A stretch of DNA of 64,000 bases from Bacteroidetes bacterium UBA7662 (GTDB taxonomy: Bacteria; Bacteroidota; Bacteroidia; UBA7662). Position numbers and translations under genes: made by a program. Where the stretch lies: assembly GCA_002483345.1 (NCBI GenBank), contig DLHS01000016.1:55516-119515 (forward strand), read 5' to 3'. The notes under the pieces were generated by a model, which did not search any database, was not told the DNA's origin, and was given only the letters and a program-made list of their open reading frames with translations. Positions within the stretch are counted from its first letter, which is position 1. Each line of letters begins with the position of its first letter. Below are positions 43,082 through 52,467 of this stretch, piece after piece.

Positions 43082-45073
43082 ATGAAAACTTATCTCATCC
43101 CCATGCTGGCCCTGTTGGGCAGCCCCGTGGCCCAAGCTTCTGTCGACACCATCCGGACACAGTCGGGTGTCGAAGCTGTGACTGTGTTTTTCAGCGGCGC
43201 TGTGGTAGAACGCCATGCGGTGTTGAAATTGCAAAAAGGTAAACAGGTAGTTCAGATTACAGCGCTGCCCAGGAGCCTGAAACCGGAGTCGATTCAGCTC
43301 AGCGGTGTAAAACAGGCCACCATACTGGTGGTCAAACACGGGTTCGTTACCCCGGAACGCCCCGACGATCCGAAACAACGTAAAGTGCTGGAGGCTGAAG
43401 AAAAGGCCATCATCCGCCGCAACCAGGCGCTTGAAGCCGAAATGGACGTGCTGCACCAGGAAGAAAACATCCTCCTCCAGAATGCCAACATTGCCAAAAG
43501 AAGCGATGGTACCACCGTAACCGCGCTGCGGGAAGCCGCCGACTTCTACCGCCTGCGGTTGGGTGAAATCCGGAAGATGCTCTTCGCCAACCGCCACCAG
43601 ATTGAGGCCAACCAGGAACAACTCAAGGAGATTTACAGAGCCATCAACAGCCTCAAAGGGCCTGTTCCTCAGGAACAAAGTCAGATTTTCGTAACCCTCG
43701 AGGCCCGCCGTGATTTTACCGATACACTGATAGTGAAATACTTCGACCAGTCGGCCGGCTGGAAGCCTACCTACGATTTCCGGGTAAACGACCTCCGGCA
43801 ACCCCTGCAGATCAGCTACCTGGCTGAGGTGTTCCAGTTCACCGGCGAAGACTGGAAGCAGGTTAAGCTGGTACTTTCGAATACCAACCCAACCTTGTCT
43901 GGTGATAAGCCGATTTTAAAACCCTGGTACTTTGGCAGAGCCGAGCCACGCATAGAATCTGTTTCCCAATACGCTGAAGGGTTTTCAGCTGTCAAGGGCA
44001 AAGTTCTGGATCAGAAACAGGAAGGGATTCCATTTGCCAATGTTGTGCTAAAACAGGACAACTTTCAACTGGGTGGTACTACATCAGATGTAGAAGGTAA
44101 TTACAGTTTTAGCAAACTACGCCCCGGAAATTATGACTTACATGTAAGTTACGTGGGCTACCACCCAGCGGTTGTCAATAATGTGCGGTTATATCCCGAC
44201 AAAATAACTTATACAGACTTAAGGATGGCCGAAGGTATCGCCTTAAAGGAAATCAACGTTATGGATTACCAACAGCCGCTGATTTCCAAAGACGAAACTT
44301 CAACTGGTGCTACTTACAGCCAGGAAGAAATTAGTCGCACAAATGACTTATCAATAAGGGGTAGTCGTAATAAATCAGGAGAATATTTCATCGATGGTAT
44401 CCGGGTGCGCGGAAATACAAATATGTCTGGTAGCATAACCGGCATCGACGCCTTCCTCCCCAAAACTCCTGAACTGCTGATGTACCACATCGAAAACCGG
44501 CAAACCATATTGGGTGATGGCGAAAACCAAAGGGTTCCTATCAAAGACGAAAAAGTGAAGGCCCGTTATGTACACCATGCCGTGCCCAAACTGAGCAATG
44601 ATGTCTTCCTCATCGCCGAAATTGCTCCCTGGAGTCAGCTCAACCTGCTTGATGGCAAAGCCAGCCTCTATTATCAGGGCACTTTTGTGGGCGAAACCGA
44701 GGTAAGGAGCAAATCTACCGGCGATACCCTGAGCTTAGGCCTGGGGCGCGACCGCAGCATCGTCCTCGAAAGGCGGCAGGCCCTCGACCAGGAAAGCCGG
44801 AAATACATCGGCAATAACATCAAACAACAACTCAAATGGGAAATTACCATCCGCAACAACAAGGATTTCCCGGTTGAATTGCTGGTAGAAGATCAGTTGC
44901 CTATCTCTAAAAACAAATCCGTTGAGATAGAACATCAGACCCTGCCAGCCGCCGCCCTCGACGAAGCCACCGGCCTGCTCAAATGGCAGCTGGTTATCCC
45001 GGGAGGGGAAAAAACATTGCTGAAACTGAATTACTCAGTCAAGTTCCCGGCTTCTTATGGAATGCACTATTAA
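43082..45073 (+). CDS. DUF4139 protein with inserted CarboxypepD_reg/TonB-plug-like segment
   Basis: This exported protein has 663 residues with a signal peptide (ending VAQAS). The N-terminal 25-300 matches the DUF4140/DUF4139 N-terminal region (GVEAVTVFFSGAVVERHA, then a coiled-coil stretch at about 100-195), and residues 460-663 match the DUF4139 C-terminal domain (KARYVHHAVPKLSNDVFL, WEITIRNNKDFPVELLVEDQ). Between them, about residues 303-457, sits a carboxypeptidase-regulatory-like beta domain (VKGKVLDQKQEGIPFANVVL) followed by sequence like the start of a TonB-receptor plug (SIRGSRNKSGEYFIDGIRVRG). That insert is clearly AT-richer than its flanks. Function is unknown; some relatives are called mucoidy inhibitor A. 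Confidence 0.8.
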   Translation: MKTYLIPMLALLGSPVAQASVDTIRTQSGVEAVTVFFSGAVVERHAVLKLQKGKQVVQITALPRSLKPESIQLSGVKQATILVVKHGFVTPERPDDPKQRKVLEAEEKAIIRRNQALEAEMDVLHQEENILLQNANIAKRSDGTTVTALREAADFYRLRLGEIRKMLFANRHQIEANQEQLKEIYRAINSLKGPVPQEQSQIFVTLEARRDFTDTLIVKYFDQSAGWKPTYDFRVNDLRQPLQISYLAEVFQFTGEDWKQVKLVLSNTNPTLSGDKPILKPWYFGRAEPRIESVSQYAEGFSAVKGKVLDQKQEGIPFANVVLKQDNFQLGGTTSDVEGNYSFSKLRPGNYDLHVSYVGYHPAVVNNVRLYPDKITYTDLRMAEGIALKEINVMDYQQPLISKDETSTGATYSQEEISRTNDLSIRGSRNKSGEYFIDGIRVRGNTNMSGSITGIDAFLPKTPELLMYHIENRQTILGDGENQRVPIKDEKVKARYVHHAVPKLSNDVFLIAEIAPWSQLNLLDGKASLYYQGTFVGETEVRSKSTGDTLSLGLGRDRSIVLERRQALDQESRKYIGNNIKQQLKWEITIRNNKDFPVELLVEDQLPISKNKSVEIEHQTLPAAALDEATGLLKWQLVIPGGEKTLLKLNYSVKFPASYGMHY

Positions 45074-45113
45074 TCGCTATAGGGTACGGCTGGAAGCCGT
45101 ACCCTATAGCGAT
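45073..45113. repeat. perfect 19-bp hairpin between convergent genes
   Basis: Positions 45073-45091 and 45095-45113 are exact reverse complements with a three-base loop GGA, giving a 41-nt palindrome. It starts at the last base of the DUF4139 stop codon and ends seven bases before the end of the convergent TolC-like gene. There is no T-run on either side. Confidence 0.85.
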
Positions 45114-45120
45114 GCGATGA

Positions 45121-46587
45121 CTACCGTAACGCCTTATCCCTCACCGGAATCTTCTGCTGCTTCTCAAAGTCGTAAAGCGTCAGCCGGCGCAGGGTGTAAT
45201 AGCTGTTCCAGTAAGTACGCAACATCTGAATGTAGGCCTGTCTGGCCTGATCCTTTTCCTGTATACTCAGGTTCAGATCGGTAATGCTGATTTTGCCGAT
45301 TAAGTACCGCTCTTTGGTGACCTCAAAACGTTTCTGCGCAATGGTATCTGCTTTGGCGGCAACCAGCAACTGATCTTTCAGCATATTGAAACGCATCACC
45401 TGCAGTATGATTTCCTGCTCAAAGTTGATTTCATCCTGCTGCACATTCACTTCCGTCAGCTCGCGGTTGGCTTCCGCCATGCGGATACGGCTTTTATTCT
45501 GTCCCCAGTTTACCAGCGGTACATTGAGGGTAAGGGCCACGGTTTGCTGATCCTGGGGATTGGTATACACGCTTCCCAGCAGATTGCCTCTTTGTGTCAG
45601 TCCAAAATTGGCTGAAATACCGAGTTGAACCCCATTATCACCCTTCATCCGGGCAAGCTGTTGTTCTGCTTCCAGCCGGCGGCGGCGGAATTGCAGCACA
45701 GCCTGCCGGTTAGACCGCGACTCTTCCAGGGCTTTGGTTGGATTCACCTCAAAAAACCGGGCATTGTCCGGCACCACCAATACTACTTTGTGCTCATTGG
45801 GGATACTCAGAAACCGTTTGAGATCCTGCTGACGCAGCTCCAGATCGAGCGATGTCTCTGCCACCCGGTTGCGGGCATTCAGAAGCGACAGTTCTATCTG
45901 CAGCAAATCGTTTTCTGCGATTTTTCCCAGGTCAAAACGGCCTTTCGATATTTTATAGAGGGTATCGGTATTGGCCAGGTTGATTTCGGCCAGGCGGAAA
46001 TTGTTTTCGGCTGAAAGCAGTTCGAAAAACAGGTTGTTGGCTTGCAGGGCAATTTCTTCCATCTGTTCCGTATAGGCCCTTCTGGCCTCTTCAAAAACCA
46101 GGGGCTCAATGCGTTTCTGCCAGCGGAAATCGTTGTAAAAGAGGTTGTTCTGAAAGTAGCTGATAGAAACAGGTGTGCCCAGATAGGAAGTGCTGGCATT
46201 GACGCCGAATAAATCTATCCGCTGCAGGCTGCTCAATACCGAGAAGCGCCCGCCTGTTAGCGGCAGGTTCTGGTCGAGGCTCAGGGTAGCGGCACTGGTA
46301 GCCAGGGACCGGTCTACAAAAGCATCGCTACCATCGGGCAGGGTGATGCGTTCTATGCTGCGGTTAATATTGGGGATGCTGCCATTCAGACTCAATGCCG
46401 GCAACAGGCTGGCCCGGTAGTTTTTATACCGCCAATAGTTGTTTTCGAAGGTGTTTTTTGTCCGCGCATAGGCAGGTGAACGCATTTGCGCGATGCCAAT
46501 CACATCTGACAGTTGCAACCGTTCGGTGGTTTGCGCAGATACCAGGCTGGCTACCAGCAGCAAACAAACACACATCACTTTACTCAT
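45121..46587 (-). CDS. TolC-family outer-membrane efflux protein
   Basis: This outer-membrane channel has 488 residues from the ATG at 46587, which overlaps the MacB-like stop by eight bases. It has a signal peptide (ending LVSAQ) and the two-repeat helical layout of TolC proteins with long amphipathic helices (about 175-235, 260-335 and 385-470). Near the end of each repeat are typical patterns such as GRFDLGKIAENDLLQIE and ERYLIGKISITDLNLSIQEK. It completes a tripartite export operon with the adaptor and permease upstream. Confidence 0.9.
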   Translation of the reverse strand: MSKVMCVCLLLVASLVSAQTTERLQLSDVIGIAQMRSPAYARTKNTFENNYWRYKNYRASLLPALSLNGSIPNINRSIERITLPDGSDAFVDRSLATSAATLSLDQNLPLTGGRFSVLSSLQRIDLFGVNASTSYLGTPVSISYFQNNLFYNDFRWQKRIEPLVFEEARRAYTEQMEEIALQANNLFFELLSAENNFRLAEINLANTDTLYKISKGRFDLGKIAENDLLQIELSLLNARNRVAETSLDLELRQQDLKRFLSIPNEHKVVLVVPDNARFFEVNPTKALEESRSNRQAVLQFRRRRLEAEQQLARMKGDNGVQLGISANFGLTQRGNLLGSVYTNPQDQQTVALTLNVPLVNWGQNKSRIRMAEANRELTEVNVQQDEINFEQEIILQVMRFNMLKDQLLVAAKADTIAQKRFEVTKERYLIGKISITDLNLSIQEKDQARQAYIQMLRTYWNSYYTLRRLTLYDFEKQQKIPVRDKALR

Positions 46588-47947
46588 AACGCAACGATTC
46601 AATAGGATTCTGGTTGGCAGCCTTGCGGGCAGGGGTAATACCGAATATCAAGCCGATCGCCGCCGATACACCAAAAGAGACGATGATGGACAAGGGAGAA
46701 ATAATGGTCTGAATATCTGTAACCGTTTCGATGGCATAAGCCATACTCACCCCGAGAATTACACCTGCCAGCCCGCCGCTCAGCGAAATCATGACTGCTT
46801 CGAACATGAACTGCGTCACTACATCTTTTTTGGTGGCGCCCAATGCACGGCGGGTACCGATTTCACGGGTACGCTCCAGGACAGAGGCAAGCATAATATT
46901 CATGATGCCAATTCCCCCAACCAACAACGAAATGCCGGCAATAGCACCCAGTACAATGTTAAAGATGTCTTTGGTCCGCTGCTGCTGTTTGAGGAGTTGT
47001 TCCGGTATGGTGACTTCAAAATCAACTACCTCATTGTGCCTGCGTTTGAGCATGCGTAAAATGATAGCGGTCGTAGCGGTAACCGCTTCCGACTGTTTCA
47101 CCTGAACCACGAGCCTATCCAGCTGATGATAGTTTTTAGGCTTCTTTTTGTCTTCCTCATCATCTCCGAAAGAAACTGAGCCACCATTAAAAAAGACGGT
47201 ATTTTCATCCGGATTACCACTCAGTACAGAAGCGCGGTTGATATAACGCCCCAGTACCGTTTTGATGGGTGCGTACACATCCATGTTAAAATCGCGTATG
47301 CCGAGGTTTTCAATCGCCTTTTCCGAAACAAGGGTTTCTTGCATAATCCCCACCACTTTCAGCCAGTGACTACCCACTTTCAGATAATTGCCCAGCGCAG
47401 GCTCGTTGGTAAAAAATTTCTTCCTTATACCAGCTCCAATGATACAAACACCCTGCCCCTTCTCCATCTGCTCTTCCGTAAAATGGGTTCCTTCGCTGAG
47501 GGGAAGATTGGTTATTTCAAAATAGGCTGGTGAAACACCAACAATTCGTGATGTCCGGCGGTAACCTGCCCGTATCAGATCTGTTTCAAAAACAACTTCA
47601 GGACTTACCTGGTCTACGGTTGGAATAAGCTTTTGAATACTCCTGGCATCAGCCATATCAAGTCCCCTGCTGAAACGTTTGGGGGCTTCAGTGCTTCCTG
47701 TGCCTGCCTTTTCATCTACCTCCCCTTCTTCCTGTTCCAGCACCGGTTTGATGACAATGTTATTCACCCCCACCAGCCTGATTTGTTCCAATATCTCCTG
47801 CTGTGCCCCGTTTCCGATGGCCAGCATCGCGATAACAGCCGCAACGCCAAAAATGATCCCAAGCGCCGTGAGGGCGGAACGCATTTTGTTTGCCAGCAGT
47901 GCATCGGTCGCAATGCGGAAATTACTCAGTAAACGCGGGTAATTCAC
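46580..47947 (-). CDS. MacB-like ABC transporter permease
   Basis: The 455-residue inner-membrane protein has the MacB/FtsX layout: an N-terminal membrane segment (SALTALGIIFGVAAVIAMLA), a large periplasmic domain (about 45-325) and three more membrane segments toward the C-terminus (ILGAIAGISLLVGGIGIMNI, ISLSGGLAGVILGVSMAY and the last near 425). It lacks the N-terminal ATPase domain of E. coli MacB, and no ATPase gene lies in this operon. It overlaps the adaptor gene by four bases and the TolC gene by eight. Confidence 0.9.
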   Translation of the reverse strand: MNYPRLLSNFRIATDALLANKMRSALTALGIIFGVAAVIAMLAIGNGAQQEILEQIRLVGVNNIVIKPVLEQEEGEVDEKAGTGSTEAPKRFSRGLDMADARSIQKLIPTVDQVSPEVVFETDLIRAGYRRTSRIVGVSPAYFEITNLPLSEGTHFTEEQMEKGQGVCIIGAGIRKKFFTNEPALGNYLKVGSHWLKVVGIMQETLVSEKAIENLGIRDFNMDVYAPIKTVLGRYINRASVLSGNPDENTVFFNGGSVSFGDDEEDKKKPKNYHQLDRLVVQVKQSEAVTATTAIILRMLKRRHNEVVDFEVTIPEQLLKQQQRTKDIFNIVLGAIAGISLLVGGIGIMNIMLASVLERTREIGTRRALGATKKDVVTQFMFEAVMISLSGGLAGVILGVSMAYAIETVTDIQTIISPLSIIVSFGVSAAIGLIFGITPARKAANQNPIESLRYE

Positions 47948-49233
47948 GGTCTGGCTTTGGCGAGGGGTTTGCTCTTATCGGTGGGTAGCATAACAATCTT
48001 CTGCTCCTTCAAACCGGTGGGTTCGGTAAGCAGCACCTTATCTCCTTCGGCCAAACCTGCTACAACAATGACCTCATTTTCATTGGCATCACCCAATAGA
48101 ACCTGTCTTTTTTCAATGCTAAGACCATTTTTGTAGTATACAAACGAAACACTGTCCTGATTAAAAATGGCCTCCAGGGGCATTATCAGAGTATCTTTCA
48201 CGGTATTGGTAAAAATACGGTTGCTGGTGGTCATACCGGGTCTTACGTTGGTATCGGTTTCCAGCACCTCTATCACCACTTCAAATACTTTGCTGTCGGT
48301 ATTGCCTTTTTGTTCTCCTACGTTTGCAACCTGCGTAACCTTACCTTTCAGTTTCAGTTCCGGAAAGGCATCGAGTCCGATACTAACCATCTGGTTCACG
48401 CTCAGTTTACGGATATCGACTTCATTTACATAGGTTTTCGACAGCATGTAACGCAAATCAGGCAAGGTAGCCACGGCAGGATCCCAGGGTGAAATGGTAG
48501 AACCCACTTTTTTCTTCTGTCCGCCCCATTCCCGCATATAAATCACCATACCTGATTTGGGGGCTTTGATCGTAAACTCTCCGAAAACACGCTGGAGATT
48601 GTCCATTTTATTTTTAATCTGCTGCAGATTTGCACCGGCTTCCGCCATTTTGGCCTCTGCCTGCTGCTTTTTAACCAGGTAATTGTCCCTGATCTGAATC
48701 ATATCACGCTGGATTTTCTCCAGATCCAGCTCAGCCTGACGGATAATGGCCGGTGGTTCAAACCGTGACTGTTCCAGGGTAAGTTGCTTCTGTTTGAGGT
48801 TGAACTCCATGTTCACAATCTCATCCCGGGCAGCACGCAGGGTCAGCGTGGTGTCCAGTTTTGCCTGTAAAAACTGGGATTCGGCCTTTTCAAGCTCCGC
48901 CCCCGTGTCCTTGATTTTACCACTGATTTCTGTCTGGTCGAGGGCTGCAACATATTCCCCTTCTTCTACCACAGTCCCTTCTGCTATCAGATCCTGTATT
49001 TTCACCTGCCAGATACCTACCTGACGCAGCCCCTCCGGACCATCGATATTTTCAGAATTTTTGGCAATCAGTTCGCCTGAACTGACCACAACTGCCGTGA
49101 AATCGGTTCGTTTAACCTCGGCTTCAACTTCCAGTTCTGTTTGTTCTTTGGCAGAAAAAGACCAGGCAACAACAATTACCAATAAAAGCAGACCGGCAAG
49201 CAACCACCAGCGATAGCGTTTAACAATTTCCAT
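47944..49233 (-). CDS. MacA/HlyD-type periplasmic adaptor
   Basis: The 429-residue protein has an N-terminal membrane anchor (YRWWLLAGLLLLVIVVAWSF), a barrel-sandwich hybrid region, a long coiled-coil hairpin (about 115-225, rich in Lys, Glu and Gln), then a beta-barrel (TYVNEVDIRKLSVNQMVSIG) and a membrane-proximal domain. It bridges the MacB-like permease and the TolC-like channel. It is the first gene of the operon. A palindrome AATCTAA-A-TTAGATT lies 97 bases upstream (49331-49345). Confidence 0.9.
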   Translation of the reverse strand: MEIVKRYRWWLLAGLLLLVIVVAWSFSAKEQTELEVEAEVKRTDFTAVVVSSGELIAKNSENIDGPEGLRQVGIWQVKIQDLIAEGTVVEEGEYVAALDQTEISGKIKDTGAELEKAESQFLQAKLDTTLTLRAARDEIVNMEFNLKQKQLTLEQSRFEPPAIIRQAELDLEKIQRDMIQIRDNYLVKKQQAEAKMAEAGANLQQIKNKMDNLQRVFGEFTIKAPKSGMVIYMREWGGQKKKVGSTISPWDPAVATLPDLRYMLSKTYVNEVDIRKLSVNQMVSIGLDAFPELKLKGKVTQVANVGEQKGNTDSKVFEVVIEVLETDTNVRPGMTTSNRIFTNTVKDTLIMPLEAIFNQDSVSFVYYKNGLSIEKRQVLLGDANENEVIVVAGLAEGDKVLLTEPTGLKEQKIVMLPTDKSKPLAKARP

Positions 49234-49330
49234 AGGTTAATAAAGGAGTCGAATTTACATAAAACGAAGCGTTTGGCCCTTTCATGTCCTCAGTTTATGC
49301 TTTTTTTAACGATTGGCATTTTTTAAAACG

Positions 49331-49345
49331 AATCTAAATTAGATT
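49331..49345. promoter_or_regulatory. 15-nt palindrome AATCTAAATTAGATT upstream of the export operon
   Basis: Seven-base arms around one A form a perfect inverted repeat in the gap between recO and the adaptor gene. It could be an operator for the export operon; there is no further support. Confidence 0.25.
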
Positions 49346-49377
49346 CCATGCAGGTCTAAAATAAATGTTTTATGCCT

Positions 49378-50079
49378 CTAAAAGCTCATTTCAAAGAGCA
49401 TGGCAGAAGATTTAGGTGTTTTGAAACCTGGTAAGTGCAACTGGTAAAGCAGTAATAAGTCCTTGATGGTATTGGCATGGACTCCCTCCTCCCAATCGCT
49501 GCGGTTGGCAAACCAGCGACTGAGCTGATCAGCCGTTTCGGGCCGGGCATATACCGATCGCTGATCCCGCTGGGGTTCAAAACGGCCTTCTGTGAGATTC
49601 AGCCAGTTGCCTGCCAGCGCCAAACCGTCGGGTTGAAAACCAAGCAGCGCCGACAGCCCTACCATCAGCCCCATCAGGGCGGTTGTGGGGGCAGGATGTA
49701 TGTCAAGCAGTTGGATGTGGTGGGTAAGAAACTCAAACAGTTCGGGATGCCCTTCTTCCTCCCGGATAGCACGGGTAAGCAATTCGGCAGTGAACATGGC
49801 CACAACCGTCCGGGGGGTCTCTGTAAGCAGGCCATTCAGAACGGGATTCAGATGTAGTTCTGTGAGCCGCTGTATGTCTCCGCCTTCTTTGTGATATACC
49901 TCAGCATCCACCAGACTGAGCGGCTGTAACATGCCATAGGTTATTTTAGCCTTTTGCTTACGTACACCATTAATCATGTACGATTGCATACCAAATACAT
50001 CTGTATACATCAAAGCAATAACGCTGGTCTCGCTGTACCGGGTGGTACGGAGCACAACGGCCTTTACTTTATGCAACAT
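49378..50079 (-). CDS. recO: DNA repair protein RecO
   Basis: The 233-residue protein has the RecO N-terminal OB-fold (MLHKVKAVVLRTTRYSETSVIALMYT; only part is quoted in order, with GVRKQKAK next) and a helical C-terminal half with LMGLMVGLSALLGFQPDG. RecO helps load RecA at gaps together with RecR. Many Bacteroidota RecO proteins lack a full zinc motif, as here. It starts three bases after porZ ends, so they share a transcript. Confidence 0.88.
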   Translation of the reverse strand: MLHKVKAVVLRTTRYSETSVIALMYTDVFGMQSYMINGVRKQKAKITYGMLQPLSLVDAEVYHKEGGDIQRLTELHLNPVLNGLLTETPRTVVAMFTAELLTRAIREEEGHPELFEFLTHHIQLLDIHPAPTTALMGLMVGLSALLGFQPDGLALAGNWLNLTEGRFEPQRDQRSVYARPETADQLSRWFANRSDWEEGVHANTIKDLLLLYQLHLPGFKTPKSSAMLFEMSF

Positions 50080-50082
50080 ATG

Positions 50083-52341
50083 CTATTGTATGAAAAGGAT
50101 TTTGGCTGCAAAAGTTTCCTGTCCCAGTTCGTCCGTACTCAGTACGAAATACACACCGGTATTCACCCTTCTGCCGTTGTAGTCTCGTCCATTCCAGCTC
50201 AACTGACCTCCGTCTGCGCGTGTCTGATAAACCAGATTGCCCTGAACATCGGTAATTTTCACAAAGGCATTCTGATAAAGCCCGTTCACAGCAATAAACC
50301 CGTCATAATCGGCAGTGACCGGATTGGGAAATACCTGTACATTGTTATGTTCGGTGCCTCCCTCAGTAGCCGTACCCCTGTAACTGACCACCCCTTTGTC
50401 AGTACCCATAAATACCTCTCCGGTAACAGGATCGATGGCAATGCCGGTTACGATATTCGAAAGCAGGGGGCTGTTGTCGCGTGTAAAATGATGGATGAGG
50501 GTCTGACCATCGGCAGAAAAAAGCCAGGCTCCTGAATTCGTACCGAACCACTTGCGGTTGGCACCATCAATGGCGATACTGCTTACTACTTCCTGGCCCA
50601 ACAAAAAGCCAACAAATTGTTCCTGCTGTACTTTGATTCTGCTGCCATTAAAAGCACCTCTGAAAATACTGTTGGGATTATAGAAGATGACCGGCCCTTC
50701 GTCTGTTCCTACCCAGACAGCTCCATCCTTGTCTTCCACCAAACAATTCACAATGGGTGATGGCAACCCCCCTTGTCCTTCGGCTGTACCTACAAATCTG
50801 TATTCGGTATTGGTCTGGTTCAGTACGGCCATTCCGCCAGAACGTATCCTCACCCATTTGTTGCCATAACTGTCGGCCAGCATATCGTTGACCTCGTTAT
50901 AAGGTCCCAGCCGGAAAGACTCCCAGCTGCCATCTGTTTTGCGAACCGAAACGGGATTACTTGCTCCGTAATTACTCATCCAAAGCTGTCCGGTTTCGTC
51001 AAAATCGATGCCGCCAACCCGGGTGGCACCGATACCGGTATTGGGGTCTACAGATCCCGGAATATATTCCAGGGTGCTGTTGGTAGGGTCATAGGTGGCA
51101 GTTACCTCCCCGTTTGTCAGCTCCAATACCCCGAAGCCCCAGGGAAGGAGGTAATATTTCTCTTCCAGAGGATGCTCAATAGCATAAATGAAGTCGTATT
51201 TACCTGCCAGCGCCGGAATACTACCGCCATTGTAGCTTTTCCATTGTTCTCCCTGAAAATGAAAAATACCATCGGGGATAAAGAGGCTATTCAGCGCTTC
51301 TCCCAGGCTGCCTGCAGCTACCAAAGGCCCGTGTTTGCCAGCACTTAAACGCAATGCCCGGGATGAAAAAGGGCCGTTCGGCAAAATCTGACGGGGCTCA
51401 TCAACCGTTTCTATCAGGCCATTCTGGCCATCCACCACCCACATGCGGTAAGGAGGATCAAAAAGCAGCTGACGGGGGGATGAAATCAGATTACCGGAGG
51501 GGGTATAGAGATAGGTAAAACCGGTATCAATGGCAATACCCCTGAATACGTTGGTGAGCAGCAGATGATCTTTGGCGGCATGAAGACTTGTATTGTCGAA
51601 GCCTGCATTGATTTCATAGCCCGTCCAGCCGGCACCATCCCAGGCAAACAACGAGTCTGCCCCGATGGTATATATTTTCTCCCTCCATGCAGCGATGTGT
51701 GTGATTTTGCGGCGACCCCACTGGTTCTCCCTTTGCCAGAAATTGTAATTGGAAAGATTGGGTGCATTGAGGGCCGCGACGTACATGCCTGAATCGGTGG
51801 CAGCATAGAAGTTGGTGCCATCGTCGGTAAGCGCATGAACGGGTAAACGGCTGCCTTCGGGACCAATGATGAAAGTATTGCGGATTTCGCTGCGTTGCAA
51901 ATCCAGTTCTACAATACCGAAAGCAGTGCTGAGATAGGCAAACCGGCCCTTCAGGTGCACATGGTTTATGTTTTTGAAACCAGGGATGTTAGACCTTACA
52001 ATGGCGTCAAGTTTCCGGAATCGTCCTTCTTTCAGTAAATCTATATTACCTGATTGGTATACTATAATCAGGGTCTGGTAATCGGCTGCGTATTTAAGGA
52101 AGCTAATATCCACATCCGACAAACCCTGTACCTTGGTAACCGGATTGATGGAATTGTCTTCCGTATCATAATAGAACAAGCCGTTCCTGCTGCCACAATA
52201 AACCTTACTGCCTACTTTCTCGATGGTTGTACCGTAGGCATAGGGCAGATGTACCCGCCACTGACCAACCGGAATCTGGGCAAATACCGGTAAAAAGCTC
52301 CCGGTTGTAATAAGAAGACATAAAAAGCGGAACAAGCGCAT
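50083..52341 (-). CDS. porZ: PorZ, type IX secretion system beta-propeller protein
   Basis: The 752-residue exported protein has a signal peptide (ending VFAQIP) and two seven-bladed-propeller-like regions with two-component-regulator-propeller repeats (CGSRNGLFYYDTEDNSI, YAATDSGMYV, VWVGTDEGPVIFYNP, VFMGTDKGVVSY). A C-terminal T9SS sorting domain follows (VQVFPNPVTADYDGFIAVNG and GVYFVLSTDELG). The start IPVGQWRVHLPY is typical of PorZ, a surface protein that helps the secretion machinery attach cargo to anionic lipopolysaccharide. The recO neighbour is one I associate with porZ in this phylum. Confidence 0.87.
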   Translation of the reverse strand: MRLFRFLCLLITTGSFLPVFAQIPVGQWRVHLPYAYGTTIEKVGSKVYCGSRNGLFYYDTEDNSINPVTKVQGLSDVDISFLKYAADYQTLIIVYQSGNIDLLKEGRFRKLDAIVRSNIPGFKNINHVHLKGRFAYLSTAFGIVELDLQRSEIRNTFIIGPEGSRLPVHALTDDGTNFYAATDSGMYVAALNAPNLSNYNFWQRENQWGRRKITHIAAWREKIYTIGADSLFAWDGAGWTGYEINAGFDNTSLHAAKDHLLLTNVFRGIAIDTGFTYLYTPSGNLISSPRQLLFDPPYRMWVVDGQNGLIETVDEPRQILPNGPFSSRALRLSAGKHGPLVAAGSLGEALNSLFIPDGIFHFQGEQWKSYNGGSIPALAGKYDFIYAIEHPLEEKYYLLPWGFGVLELTNGEVTATYDPTNSTLEYIPGSVDPNTGIGATRVGGIDFDETGQLWMSNYGASNPVSVRKTDGSWESFRLGPYNEVNDMLADSYGNKWVRIRSGGMAVLNQTNTEYRFVGTAEGQGGLPSPIVNCLVEDKDGAVWVGTDEGPVIFYNPNSIFRGAFNGSRIKVQQEQFVGFLLGQEVVSSIAIDGANRKWFGTNSGAWLFSADGQTLIHHFTRDNSPLLSNIVTGIAIDPVTGEVFMGTDKGVVSYRGTATEGGTEHNNVQVFPNPVTADYDGFIAVNGLYQNAFVKITDVQGNLVYQTRADGGQLSWNGRDYNGRRVNTGVYFVLSTDELGQETFAAKILFIQ

Positions 52342-52438
52342 ACAACAAAGCTATGATAAAATGAACTCCTGTGCAGCCCTTTCGGTTGCTAAGAGTACAA
52401 CATCCGACAATAACGACTGAATCAGGTCTGAATTGTTG

Positions 52439-52446
52439 TAAATTTG
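52439..52446 (+). promoter_or_regulatory. -7 element TAAATTTG of the purF-like promoter
   Basis: The box matches TAnnTTTG and ends 21 bases before the ATG at 52468. CTG, two of three bases of the -33 TTG, lies exactly 19 bases upstream (52417-52419). Confidence 0.48.
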
Positions 52447-52467
52447 CAGCTTTCTTCCCGGTCAAGC

